Source: DATARH01 sp036008175 (GTDB taxonomy: Bacteria; Pseudomonadota; Alphaproteobacteria; ATCC43930; CGMCC-115725). Taken from it: a stretch of 64,000 nucleotides of DNA. Location of the stretch: contig DASYOB010000147.1 of NCBI GenBank assembly GCA_036008175.1, forward strand, positions 89,733 through 153,732, read 5' to 3'. Positions 51,741 to 61,824 of the stretch are shown here, in pieces. Every line of letters begins with the position of its first letter. The stretch's first letter is position 1. Under the pieces are notes generated by a model, which had not been told where the DNA came from, ran no database searches, and saw only the letters and a list, made by a program, of their open reading frames with translations. The position numbers and the translations under genes were made by a program.

Positions 51741-52367
51741 ATGTTCACGGGAATCGTCACAGATCTCGGCCGGGTGCGCCGACTCAGTCGCGGGCCGGGA
51801 CCGGATGGGGGTCTGGAGTTGACGATCGCGACCGACTACGACACCGCCGAGATCGCGCTTGGCGCCTCGATCGCCTGCTCAGGGGTGTGCCTGACTGTCG
51901 TCGCGGTCGAGCCCGGCGCTTTTGCCGTGCAGGCCTCGGCCGAGACGCTGGCGCGCTCGGTTCTCGGCGAATGGGACGAAGGATCGCCGGTCAACCTCGA
52001 ACGGGCGCTAAGAGTGGGTGACGAACTCGGCGGCCATCTTGTCTCCGGCCATGTCGACGGGGTCGCGCAGCTTGTAGATCGGCGACCCGAAGGCGACTCG
52101 GTGCGCTTCACCGTCGATGTGCCGACCGAGCTGATGCCCTATCTCGCCTCAAAGGGTTCGGTCGCGCTCGATGGCGTGAGCCTGACCATCAACGAGGTCG
52201 AGGGCAGCCGATTCGACGTCAACATTATCCCTTATACGCTGGCGCATACCGGCTTTGGCGAAGCCGAGCCGGGCCAGCGGATGAACCTCGAAATCGACAC
52301 GATCGCACGCTATGTCGCACGGCTGCTCGGCGCCCGAGGCCAGCAAATGGACGGAACTCGGATATGA
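51741..52367 (+). CDS. ribE: Riboflavin synthase alpha chain
   Basis: A 208-residue riboflavin synthase made of two similar beta-barrels. MFTGIVTDLGRVRRL and ASIACSGVCLTVV mark the first, HLVSGHVDGVAQLV and GSVALDGVSLTINEVEG the second. It dismutates two lumazines to riboflavin. Its stop overlaps the ribH start (ATGA). The usual ribBA gene is missing between it and ribH. No FMN riboswitch is seen in the 180 bases upstream. Confidence 0.95.
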   Translation: MFTGIVTDLGRVRRLSRGPGPDGGLELTIATDYDTAEIALGASIACSGVCLTVVAVEPGAFAVQASAETLARSVLGEWDEGSPVNLERALRVGDELGGHLVSGHVDGVAQLVDRRPEGDSVRFTVDVPTELMPYLASKGSVALDGVSLTINEVEGSRFDVNIIPYTLAHTGFGEAEPGQRMNLEIDTIARYVARLLGARGQQMDGTRI

Positions 52368-52810
52368 GGCGACCGCCGCATCTGCTGCTGGTTGAGGCGC
52401 CGTACTACGCACACATTGCCGCGCTTCTGCGACAGGGGGCGGAGCGCGCGATTGACGCCGCCAGCGCGACCTGCGAAGCGGTTTCGGTTCCCGGCGCCTT
52501 CGAGATCCCGGCCGCGATCGCGCTCGCCGCGAGATCGGCTCAACGATTTGACGGATTTGTCGCCCTCGGCTGTGTCATCCGTGGTGAGACCACCCATTAC
52601 GACCACATCTGCGCCGAGACCGCTCGGGCCTTGCAGGACCTGGCGACCCGCGACGGCCTGTCGACCGGTTATGGCATTCTGACGGTGGAGAACGAGGCAC
52701 AGGCTCTCGCCCGCGCCGCGCCCGACGGGCGCAACAAAGGCGGCGAGGCAGTCCGCGCCTGCCTCGCGCTGATCGAGCTGAAGCACCGGTTTCAGGGGAC
52801 CGGAAATTGA
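52364..52810 (+). CDS. ribH: 6,7-dimethyl-8-ribityllumazine synthase
   Basis: A 148-residue lumazine synthase. Motifs are VPGAFEIPAAIALAARS, ALGCVIRGETTHYDHIC with the catalytic His, and ENEAQALARAAPDGRNKGGE. The family-typical N-terminal strand is HLLLVEAPYYAHIA. It is coupled to ribE upstream and to nusB downstream by a TTGA overlap. Confidence 0.95.
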   Translation: MRRPPHLLLVEAPYYAHIAALLRQGAERAIDAASATCEAVSVPGAFEIPAAIALAARSAQRFDGFVALGCVIRGETTHYDHICAETARALQDLATRDGLSTGYGILTVENEAQALARAAPDGRNKGGEAVRACLALIELKHRFQGTGN

Positions 52811-53304
52811 GCGCCACAGCGGGCGCGACGCAAGGCGGCGCGCACCCCCAGCACGGCTCCCGGCGACGAAGTATCGCCCGGCTCGCGGCGGTGCAGGCAC
52901 TCTATCAGCTTGAGCTCAATCCCGGCCTCGGTGCGGATGCCGTGATCGGTGAGTTCGTTCATCATCGTCTCGGCCGGGAGATCGACGGCGATGTCTACGG
53001 CGAAGCCGACCATGCGCTGTTCTCGGACATTGTCCGTGGCGTGACGACCGAACGCGAACGCCTCGATGAAACCCTCGCTGCGGCGCTGAGCGATGAATGG
53101 CCGCTGCCCCGCCTCGACACGATCCTGCGCCTCATTTTGGAGGCCGGCGGGTACGAGTTGGTGCATCGGCACGATATTCCGCCACGGGTTACGATGAGCG
53201 AATACATCGCGATCGCCGATGCCTTCTTCGGCGGCAGGGAGCCCGGTCTGGCGAACGGTGTTCTGGACCGTCTCGCCCGCACCTTGCGCGGCACCGACCT
53301 GTAG
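52807..53304 (+). CDS. nusB: Transcription antitermination protein NusB
   Basis: A 165-residue helical protein that binds boxA RNA with NusE. It shows RRRSIARLAAVQALYQLELN, RLDTILRLILEAGGYEL and YIAIADAFFGGREPGLANGV, all typical. Start is TTG 52807, sharing TTGA with the ribH stop. The position after ribH is a widely conserved arrangement. Confidence 0.95.
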   Translation: MSATAGATQGGAHPQHGSRRRSIARLAAVQALYQLELNPGLGADAVIGEFVHHRLGREIDGDVYGEADHALFSDIVRGVTTERERLDETLAAALSDEWPLPRLDTILRLILEAGGYELVHRHDIPPRVTMSEYIAIADAFFGGREPGLANGVLDRLARTLRGTDL

Positions 53305-53311
53305 CGCTCCG

Positions 53312-54292
53312 ATGAGCGGCGAGGGCCTGAGCGAGTTCGGCCGGATCAAACACTTTTTCGCGCCCCTTGCCGGGCCGGGCGGGCTGGGTTTGCGCGACGA
53401 TGCCGCCCTTATAGACTGCGCGTCAGGGCGCCGGCTCGTCGTGACGGTCGATGCGATGGTCGAGGGGGTGCACTACCTGCCGGCAGACCCGCCCGATCTC
53501 GTCGCCCGCAAACTGCTGCGTGTCAACCTGTCGGATCTCGCCGCGATGGGCGCCACGCCACGACATTATCTGCTGATGACGGCCCTCCCGCCGGCCCACG
53601 ACGATCGATGGGTGGCCCGCTTCGCCGAAGGCCTCGCCGAGGATCAGCAGCGGTTCGGCGTCGATCTCCTCGGCGGCGACTCGGTCGCAACCGCCGGGCC
53701 CACGGTGCTGTCTCTGACCGCAATCGGCGAAGTCGAGGCCGGCGGCGAAATCCGCCGCAGCGGCGCGCTGCCCGGCGATCGAATCTGGGTCAGCGGCACG
53801 ATCGGCGACGCGTTTCTGGGGCTCGGCGTGCTGCGTGGTGATTATCCGGAGCTTCGGCCCGACGAACGCGCCGCGCTGACCGCCCGCTTTCAGTTGCCCG
53901 AGCCGCGTACCGTGCTGGGGCCGCGGCTCGCCGGCATCGCTCGCGCGATGTGCGACATCTCGGACGGGTTGCTCGCCGACCTCGGACATATCTGCCAGGC
54001 ATCGCAGGCTGGCGCCGAGATTTCGCTCGCCGCCCTACCGCTCTCGCCGCCCGCCAGACGGCTCACCAGCGCCGCCGGCGATGTCCCGGTGCGGCTCGCG
54101 ACGGGTGGCGACGATTACGAGCTGCTGTTCGCCGCGCCACCGGCAGCGAACGAGGCGATCGCGAAACTGGCGACGGAGCTGGCGCTGCCGATCACCGCGA
54201 TCGGCACGATTGAGAGCGGCGAGCGGGTGCGGCTGCTTGACGCGAGCGGGAACGAGCTGCAGGTCGAGGTCGCCGGCTATCGCCATTTCTGA
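53312..54292 (+). CDS. thiL: Thiamine-monophosphate kinase
   Basis: A 326-residue kinase making thiamine diphosphate. It shows GRIKHFFAPLA, the metal-binding DDAALIDC, DAMVEGVHYL, RVNLSDLAAMGATPRHYLL, GGDSVATAGP and the late TGGDDYELLFAAP, all ThiL marks. ATG 53312 is chosen by family start; the preceding open frame overlaps nusB. Terminator-like sequence follows 65 bases after the stop. Confidence 0.96.
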   Translation: MSGEGLSEFGRIKHFFAPLAGPGGLGLRDDAALIDCASGRRLVVTVDAMVEGVHYLPADPPDLVARKLLRVNLSDLAAMGATPRHYLLMTALPPAHDDRWVARFAEGLAEDQQRFGVDLLGGDSVATAGPTVLSLTAIGEVEAGGEIRRSGALPGDRIWVSGTIGDAFLGLGVLRGDYPELRPDERAALTARFQLPEPRTVLGPRLAGIARAMCDISDGLLADLGHICQASQAGAEISLAALPLSPPARRLTSAAGDVPVRLATGGDDYELLFAAPPAANEAIAKLATELALPITAIGTIESGERVRLLDASGNELQVEVAGYRHF

Positions 54293-54315
54293 GCGGATCC
54301 CGGGCCATCGCCCCG

Positions 54316-54344
54316 TTGCCTCATTGGTGTGCTTCTGGCATATA
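54316..54344 (+). promoter_or_regulatory. Putative hppA promoter
   Basis: TTGCCT (54316-54321) and CATATA (54339-54344) are separated by 17 bases. If used, transcription would begin just before the hairpin at 54358, placing it in the hppA leader. Confidence 0.35.
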
Positions 54345-54357
54345 CCGCGCGCCCAGA

Positions 54358-54402
54358 CCTGCCCCCGCCGCGCAGGGCGCGCGGTCGCGGGCAGGCTTTT
54401 TT
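54358..54402 (+). terminator. Intrinsic terminator between thiL and hppA
   Basis: CCTGCCC (54358-54364) pairs with GGGCAGG (54389-54395), with a nested CCGCGC / GCGCGCGG helix, followed by C and six T. It can end the rib-nusB-thiL transcript, and its position 31 bases before the hppA ATG leaves room for leader attenuation. Confidence 0.8.
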
Positions 54403-54433
54403 GTCTTCCGACCGCCAAGAAGGAACGGTGCAG

Positions 54434-56533
<2,100 letters not shown>

Positions 56534-56579
56534 TGCCGAGGGGCCGTCTGCGCACGGCCCCCGCCAGGGCTCTATCGGC

Positions 56580-57104
56580 TCAATGATTGGGATCGTAGGG
56601 CTTCGGACCTTGCGAGCCGCCGCCGCTATCGCCGCCTCCGGAGCTGCTGCTGCCCTTGCTGAATCGACCGATATTGCCGAGCACTTGCTCGACAAAGGTT
56701 AGCTCGCGACCCGGCGCCGGCGTCGCGCCAGGCGCCGGCTCGATGTCCTGCCCGTCCTTCAAATCCTTGTGATCGACAGCTTTGACGACCCCCTTGTCGT
56801 CGAACGCAACGATATAGACCTGCTGATCAAGGACATCAGGGTCGAAGAACGAGACCTGCTTTGTCTTACGACTGATGTAGTACCAATTTTTGCTGTCGAA
56901 GATCCCGGTGCTCGACGGGCTGCCCAAGATTTTGGTCACCTCGTCACGCGTGGTGCTGCCCGGACGGATCTCCGCCAGCTTGTCGGGCTCGGGAAGATTG
57001 CCGCGCTGGTCCACACTCGGGGCGCAGGCAGCGAGACCGGCTGCGGCAACCGCGATTGCAACTATGGCCGAGACCGGCAATTTGTGCTGAGGTTTTCCGA
57101 TCAA
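56580..57104 (-). CDS. bamE: BamE/SmpA-like outer-membrane lipoprotein
   Basis: A 174-residue lipoprotein. The lipobox is LAAC near residue 25 after a hydrophobic stretch. The BamE domain has IRPGSTTRDEVTKILGSPSS, NWYYISRKTKQVSFFDPDV and VVAFDDKGVVKAVD-like sequence. A Ser/Gly-rich tail ends the protein. The start is TTG 57104 by signal-peptide fit, with no good ribosome site; a longer start at 57233 would overlap the divergent gene. It belongs to the outer-membrane protein assembly machinery. Confidence 0.85.
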   Translation of the reverse strand: MIGKPQHKLPVSAIVAIAVAAAGLAACAPSVDQRGNLPEPDKLAEIRPGSTTRDEVTKILGSPSSTGIFDSKNWYYISRKTKQVSFFDPDVLDQQVYIVAFDDKGVVKAVDHKDLKDGQDIEPAPGATPAPGRELTFVEQVLGNIGRFSKGSSSSGGGDSGGGSQGPKPYDPNH

Positions 57105-57213
57105 GACGATTAGCGGTCCGCGTTGAAACAGAACTGAATTCGGGCCATCTCTTGGCTTTGACTTTAGCCGAGAGTGCGGTGCTGTCAACCGGCCGGCAAG
57201 TGTGTTGACGATA

Positions 57214-57777
57214 ATGCCCCTGTTTCGACGCAATCTCTTGCGGGATGCCGCCGAGCTCGCTTATCGCCGGGTTGTAGAGCAGGCACGTCAGCCCGGTTTT
57301 TTTGCCGATATCGGAGTCCCCGACACGATCGATGGCCGCTTCGAGCTGATTGCTGTCCATGCGTTTCTCTATCTGCACCGCCTGAAGCGCGAACAGCCGA
57401 AGGCAGGACCTCTGGGACAGCGTTTCTTCGAGGCGATGCTCAGCGATTTCGATCGCTCGCTGCGTGAGATGGGCACCGGCGACCTCAGCGTTGGACGCGA
57501 AGTCAAGCGCATGGCCCAAGCTTCCTATGGCCGAATCGACGCTTACGAGCGGGGCTTCGCGCAGAGCGATTCGGCGTTGAAGGCGGCGCTCGGCCGTAAT
57601 CTCTTCGGCACCGCGTCGGTGGCCCCGGCCTGCCTTGAGACAATGGCCGATTATCTGCGCCGTGAAGCGGCGTATTTGGAGGAACAGCCGACAGCGGCAC
57701 TGCTTGCCGGCGAGGTCCGATTTGGCCGCGCACCGAGACAGGCGCCTGCACACGCGCGAGCCGGAGCCTGCCTTTGA
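57214..57777 (+). CDS. Ubiquinol-cytochrome c chaperone family protein
   Basis: A 187-residue helical protein of the CBP3/ubiquinol-cytochrome c chaperone family, seen as GFFADIGVPDTIDGRFELI, HAFLYLHRLKREQPKAGPLG and RFFEAMLSDFDRSLREMGTG then DLSVGREVKRMAQASYGR. In mitochondria and alphaproteobacteria it helps assembly of complex III. ATG 57214 is chosen; GTG 57202 is possible. Its stop overlaps the next gene (TTGA). Confidence 0.9.
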   Translation: MPLFRRNLLRDAAELAYRRVVEQARQPGFFADIGVPDTIDGRFELIAVHAFLYLHRLKREQPKAGPLGQRFFEAMLSDFDRSLREMGTGDLSVGREVKRMAQASYGRIDAYERGFAQSDSALKAALGRNLFGTASVAPACLETMADYLRREAAYLEEQPTAALLAGEVRFGRAPRQAPAHARAGACL

Positions 57778-58289
57778 GTATCGATTCCCTGGAATTCTGT
57801 CGTCTCGTGCCGCTCGCTCGATTGGGGCCGGAACCGTTCCGCCAGGAGATCGTCGCAACCAAAGAGGAATGCGCAGCGCTGGCCCGGCGCTTCGATCTTC
57901 TCGCCATTGACCGCCTGGCGGCGGCGGTCGAACTCATCCGACAGGGCGAGGATGTCGTGCTGCTTCGTGCCGCCTTTGAGGCCGAAATCCTGCAGCGCTG
58001 CGTCGTCACGCTCGATCCGGTTCCGGGCGCGGTTTCAGAATGTTTTGCCCTGCTTTACGGCCCGCCAGAGGCGGAGGATAGCGCAGCTGTCGCCGGGGAC
58101 GATGTGGCCTTTGAGCCGCTGAGCGCAGATGTGATCGATATCGGCGAGGCGGTGGCCCAGGAATTCTCGCTTGCGCTGCCGCCCTTTCCGCGTAGTCCCG
58201 ACGCATGCGCCGAAGCCGAGGAGCCATTCTCTGAGCGAGACGGTCCGTTTGCTGCGCTCCGGCTTCGCGGCAAAACGCGTGCCGAATGA
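57774..58289 (+). CDS. DUF177/YceD-like protein
   Basis: A 171-residue protein whose central region (ALARRFDLLAIDRLAAAVEL, ILQRCVVTLDPVPGAVSECF) and C-terminal VAQEFSLALPPFPRSPDA fit YceD. This family sits next to rpmF and is linked to 23S rRNA processing. Start is TTG 57774, coupled to the upstream gene. It precedes rpmF by 119 bases. Confidence 0.92.
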   Translation: MSIDSLEFCRLVPLARLGPEPFRQEIVATKEECAALARRFDLLAIDRLAAAVELIRQGEDVVLLRAAFEAEILQRCVVTLDPVPGAVSECFALLYGPPEAEDSAAVAGDDVAFEPLSADVIDIGEAVAQEFSLALPPFPRSPDACAEAEEPFSERDGPFAALRLRGKTRAE

Positions 58290-58408
58290 GGCCGCATCGA
58301 CCGGCCGCCTGCTTTGGCCGAGCGGCAAGTGTTCCCATCGCTGTTGCCGCCGCCCTGGAATTTGGCTAAGTACCCGCGATCTCCCCAACAGCCGCCGTCG
58401 AGTCGATC

Positions 58409-58597
58409 ATGGCCGTTCCCAAAAAGAAAGTCTCTCCGTCCCGTCGCAACATGCGTCGCTCGCATCATGCGTTGAGTGCGCCTGCGTACGCTGAATGTCC
58501 AAATTGCGGCGAGCTGAAGCGCCCGCACCATCTATGCCCGTCCTGCGGCCATTATCACGAGCGCGAGGTGCTGCCACAGCCCGCTCAGACCTCCTGA
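58409..58597 (+). CDS. rpmF: 50S ribosomal protein L32
   Basis: A 62-residue ribosomal protein. It begins AVPKKKVSPSRRNMRRSHHA and carries a zinc ribbon of four Cys (CPNC and CPSC). The position between yceD and plsX is conserved across proteobacteria. Confidence 0.98.
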   Translation: MAVPKKKVSPSRRNMRRSHHALSAPAYAECPNCGELKRPHHLCPSCGHYHEREVLPQPAQTS

Positions 58598-58625
58598 CCG
58601 TTAGGAGCCGGGCGAGGCGAGCGCG

Positions 58626-59672
58626 GTGAGCGACGGCATAACCATCGCTCTGGATGTGATGGGCGGCGACCGTGCTCCGGCCATGGTGCTGAGAGGCGCC
58701 GACATCGCCCTCGAACGGCATCCGGAAACGCGTTTCCTGCTGTTCGGCAACGAGACCCAAGTAACGCCGATCCTCGGCAAGCTGCCGCGACTAGCCAAAT
58801 CTGCGAGGCTGCACCATACCGAGGAGTTGGTGCTCGATGACGCCAAGCCGTCCCAGGCGCTGCGTACCGGGCAGCGAACCAGCATGCGTCTTGCGATCGA
58901 TGCGGTAGCCGATGGCCACGCCGATGGCGTGGTATCCGCCGGAAACACCGGGGCGTTGATGGCGATCGCTAAAACCGTCCTCAAAACCTTGCCCGGGATC
59001 GACCGACCGGCGATCGCGGCCTTCTTTCCGACCCGGCGTGGCGAAAGCGTCATGCTGGACCTTGGGGCCAATGTCGAATGCGATGCTGAGAATCTGGTGC
59101 AGTTCGCGCTGATGGGTGATGTTTTCGCCCGCACCGTCCTCGGGCTAGCGCAACCAACGGTCGGGCTCTTGAATGTCGGGTCCGAGGATCTAAAGGGGAA
59201 CGATGCGGTGCGCAGCGCCGGTGCGCGGCTGCGCAGCGGCATTACCCCGATCAACTTTCAGGGGTTTATCGAGGGCGACGACATCGCCGCCGGCGCGGTG
59301 GATGTTATTGTCACCGACGGTTTCACCGGTAATATCGCGCTGAAGACGGTCGAGGGGGTTGCCAAATTGTTCAGCGAATCGCTTCGCGCCTCGTTCCGGC
59401 ACTCGCTGATGGCGCGCATCGGCTATCTGTTCGCGCGTGGCGCGCTGAAGAAACTGGCGGCGCGGATGGATCCCCGTGGCTATAACGGGGCGATGTTTCT
59501 CGGTTTGGGCGGGATTGCGGTGAAGAGTCACGGCTCGACGGACGCGTTCGGCTTCGCCAATGCCGTCGGTGTGGCCATCGACATGAAGCTCAACGGGTTT
59601 CTCGAGAAGATCCGAGTAGAGCTCGCGCGCCTGAACCAGGTGCCAGAGACGCAGCGTACGGCGGCGCTGTAA
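58626..59672 (+). CDS. plsX: Phosphate acyltransferase PlsX
   Basis: A 348-residue enzyme that makes acyl-phosphate from acyl-ACP for phospholipid synthesis. Motifs include ALDVMGGDRAPAMVLRGAD, GVVSAGNTGALMAIAKTVL, MLDLGANVECDAENLVQFAL and VIVTDGFTGNIALKTVEG. Start is GTG 58626. Followed by fabH after 10 bases. Confidence 0.97.
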   Translation: MSDGITIALDVMGGDRAPAMVLRGADIALERHPETRFLLFGNETQVTPILGKLPRLAKSARLHHTEELVLDDAKPSQALRTGQRTSMRLAIDAVADGHADGVVSAGNTGALMAIAKTVLKTLPGIDRPAIAAFFPTRRGESVMLDLGANVECDAENLVQFALMGDVFARTVLGLAQPTVGLLNVGSEDLKGNDAVRSAGARLRSGITPINFQGFIEGDDIAAGAVDVIVTDGFTGNIALKTVEGVAKLFSESLRASFRHSLMARIGYLFARGALKKLAARMDPRGYNGAMFLGLGGIAVKSHGSTDAFGFANAVGVAIDMKLNGFLEKIRVELARLNQVPETQRTAAL

Positions 59673-59682
59673 TGGCCTCCGA

Positions 59683-60651
59683 ATGATCCTGCGCTCCCAG
59701 GTTGTCGGTTGCGGCGGCTATCTACCCGAAAGGGTTGTCACCAACGAGGAGCTGGCCGAGCGGCTCGACACTTCCGACGCATGGATCCGTCAGCGTACCG
59801 GGATCGGCGAGCGGCGGATCGCCGCCAAGGGCGAGTTGACCTCGGACCTCGCCGCGCATGCCGCGCGTCGGGCGCTGGAGCGCGCCGGGATGAGCGGCAG
59901 CGATCTCGATCTGATCGTGCTTGCGACGGCGACCCCCGACGAAACCTTCCCGGCGACCGCCAGCAAGGTACAGGCGCGGCTGGGGATGAAACGGGGCGCC
60001 GCGTTCGATGTCCAGGCCGTGTGCTCCGGGTTCATCTTCGCGCTGGCGGTTGCCGATAACGCGCTGCGGCTTGACCAGGCGCGGACCGCTCTAGTGGTCG
60101 GGGCGGAGACCTTCTCGCGCATTCTCGATTGGCAGGATCGCAGTACCTGTGTGCTGTTTGGCGACGGCGCTGGAGCGCTTGTATTGAACGCCGGGCCGGC
60201 AGGGTCGGCCAACCGCGGCGTGCTCTCAACGCATCTCCATTCCGATGGCCAGCAACACGACATCCTTTATGTCGACGGCGGACCCTCCTCTACCGGTACC
60301 GCCGGCTGTCTGCGGATGGAAGGGCGCGAGGTCTTCCGCCAGGCGGTCCAACACCTGAGTGAGGTCGTGGACGAGGCCTTGGCGGCAAACGGGCTCTGCC
60401 CTGCAGATATCGACTGGCTGGTGCCGCATCAGGCGAATACTCGCATCATCGATGCGGTCGGTCGCAAGCTCGGCCTGACACGCGAGAAGACGGTGCTCAC
60501 AATCGAGCGCCACGCCAATACCTCGGCAGCCTCGATCCCGCTAGCGCTCGACGAAGCGGTAACGGATGGCCGCATCCAGCCCGGCCATCTGGTGCTGATG
60601 GAAGCGCTGGGCGGTGGTCTGACCTGGGGCGCCAGTGTGGTTCGCTGGTAG
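59683..60651 (+). CDS. fabH: Beta-ketoacyl-ACP synthase III
   Basis: A 322-residue condensing enzyme that starts fatty acid synthesis. The catalytic Cys is in FDVQAVCSGFIFAL (about residue 112), with His in WLVPHQANTRIIDAVG and Asn in ERHANTSAASIPLALDE. Other marks are QRTGIGERRIA and GDGAGALVL. Cotranscribed with plsX. Confidence 0.97.
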   Translation: MILRSQVVGCGGYLPERVVTNEELAERLDTSDAWIRQRTGIGERRIAAKGELTSDLAAHAARRALERAGMSGSDLDLIVLATATPDETFPATASKVQARLGMKRGAAFDVQAVCSGFIFALAVADNALRLDQARTALVVGAETFSRILDWQDRSTCVLFGDGAGALVLNAGPAGSANRGVLSTHLHSDGQQHDILYVDGGPSSTGTAGCLRMEGREVFRQAVQHLSEVVDEALAANGLCPADIDWLVPHQANTRIIDAVGRKLGLTREKTVLTIERHANTSAASIPLALDEAVTDGRIQPGHLVLMEALGGGLTWGASVVRW

Positions 60652-60688
60652 TAGCTCGCTTGGAAAATTTCGGGCAACGCTTTGTAAT

Positions 60689-60717
60689 TTGACGAAGTTT
60701 TTCGGCGGGTCTAACCT
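60689..60717 (+). promoter_or_regulatory. Putative ihfA promoter
   Basis: TTGACG (60689-60694) and TAACCT (60712-60717) are separated by 17 bases, with GGGAGG at 60728-60733 as ribosome site and ATG at 60739. Confidence 0.5.
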
Positions 60718-60738
60718 CCAGAAAGCAGGGAGGGCGTC

Positions 60739-61110
60739 ATGGCCGGACAAACGGTTACCCGCGCTCAGCTCACCGAAGCGGTTTATCAGGAGCTCGGCCT
60801 GTCGCGTAACGAGTCGGCAGAACTCGTCGAGTCGGTGATCGCTGAGATATCCGGTGCGCTCGAACGTGGCGAGATGGTCAAGATCTCGTCCTTCGGAAGC
60901 TTTGCGGTCCGCCAGAAAGGCCGGCGAATCGGGCGCAACCCGAAGACAGGCCAAGAGGTGCCGATCAGCCCGCGGCGCGTCCTCGTGTTTCGTGCTTCGC
61001 ATGCGCTGAAGGACCAGATCAACAGCGGCCTCAGCCAACCCGTCACGAGGGCGACCGCAAGCGCAGCGTCTGGTGTCCGATCGGTGACGGCAAAGGCCGC
61101 GCCCGGCTGA
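60739..61110 (+). CDS. ihfA: Integration host factor alpha subunit
   Basis: A 123-residue DNA-bending protein of the HU/IHF family. It has TRAQLTEAVYQELGLSRNES, GEMVKISSFGSFAVRQKGRR and the arm motif RNPKTGQEVPISPRRVLVFR with the conserved Pro. An Ala/Ser/Lys-rich tail of ~25 residues is longer than usual. Followed after one base by a MerR-type gene, the typical alphaproteobacterial arrangement. Confidence 0.96.
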   Translation: MAGQTVTRAQLTEAVYQELGLSRNESAELVESVIAEISGALERGEMVKISSFGSFAVRQKGRRIGRNPKTGQEVPISPRRVLVFRASHALKDQINSGLSQPVTRATASAASGVRSVTAKAAPG

Positions 61111-61111
61111 G

Positions 61112-61636
61112 GTGAGCGAAACCGGCGATACCGAATTGGGCCGGCCGGCGAAAAAGGCCATCACCGCCTACCGGACGATTGGCGAGGTCGCCGACGAACT
61201 CGACTTGCCGGCGCATGTCCTGCGCTTCTGGGAATCGAAATTTTCGCAGTTGGAGCCGCTGAAGCGTAGCGGCGGCCGGCGTTATTATCGGCCGGAGGAC
61301 GTTGTTCTGGTGCAGCGTATCCGACAATGCCTTTACCAGGAGGGTTACACGATTCGCGGCGTTCAAAGGCTGTTGAATGGGGCGGCTGAAGATAGCGAGG
61401 ACGCCCGTGCTGCCGTCGATCCGGCGGCACCCACGTTGTTCCCGCTCGACCCCGTCCCGCAACGGGCCGTTGCCATCGACGATGCGCGGACGCCGGCAAG
61501 GCCTGCGCGCCGGTCGCGTTCGTGTGAGTTCGGGCCAGAGGTCAAGACAGCGCTGGCCGAGATTCGGCAAGAGCTGCTCGAAGCGCGCGCGCTGCTCGAA
61601 GACCTTGCCGGTCTCGGCAAGGCGTCCCGATCGTAG
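61112..61636 (+). CDS. MerR-family transcriptional regulator
   Basis: A 174-residue regulator with an N-terminal MerR DNA-binding domain: YRTIGEVADELDLPAHVLRF then WESKFSQLEPLKRSGGRRYY and VLVQRIRQCLYQEGYTIRGV (residues ~18-85). The remainder is a variable tail without Cys-based metal site. Start is GTG 61112, 1 base after the ihfA stop. Its target genes are unknown. Confidence 0.93.
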   Translation: MSETGDTELGRPAKKAITAYRTIGEVADELDLPAHVLRFWESKFSQLEPLKRSGGRRYYRPEDVVLVQRIRQCLYQEGYTIRGVQRLLNGAAEDSEDARAAVDPAAPTLFPLDPVPQRAVAIDDARTPARPARRSRSCEFGPEVKTALAEIRQELLEARALLEDLAGLGKASRS

Positions 61637-61713
61637 GCGATCCCGTCCGACTTAGCGCGTTGCGCCCGCCAGGCGCGCGCCTATATGATATCGCCCGCCA
61701 GAGACGACCCGGT

Positions 61714-61790
61714 CGGAGCGTAGCGCAGCCTGGTAGCGCATCAGCATGGGGTGCTGAGGGTCGTGAGTTCGAATCTCACCGCTCCGACCA
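61714..61790 (+). tRNA. tRNA-Pro (anticodon GGG)
   Basis: A 77-base cloverleaf: acceptor CGGAGCG pairs with CGCTCCG, the D arm is GCGC/GCGC, the anticodon stem TCAGC/GCTGA encloses loop ATGGGGT with anticodon GGG, the T arm is GTGAG/CTCAC with TTCGAAT, and the discriminator A is followed by an encoded CCA. Confidence 0.96.
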
Positions 61791-61824
61791 TTCTCGACAA
61801 CATCCTTACCACTCAGGAGAGGCC

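Noticed and set aside
61714..61790. tRNA-Pro as attachment site for the integrase element
   Set aside because: It is 60 kb away and no copy of its 3' end was found near the integrase.
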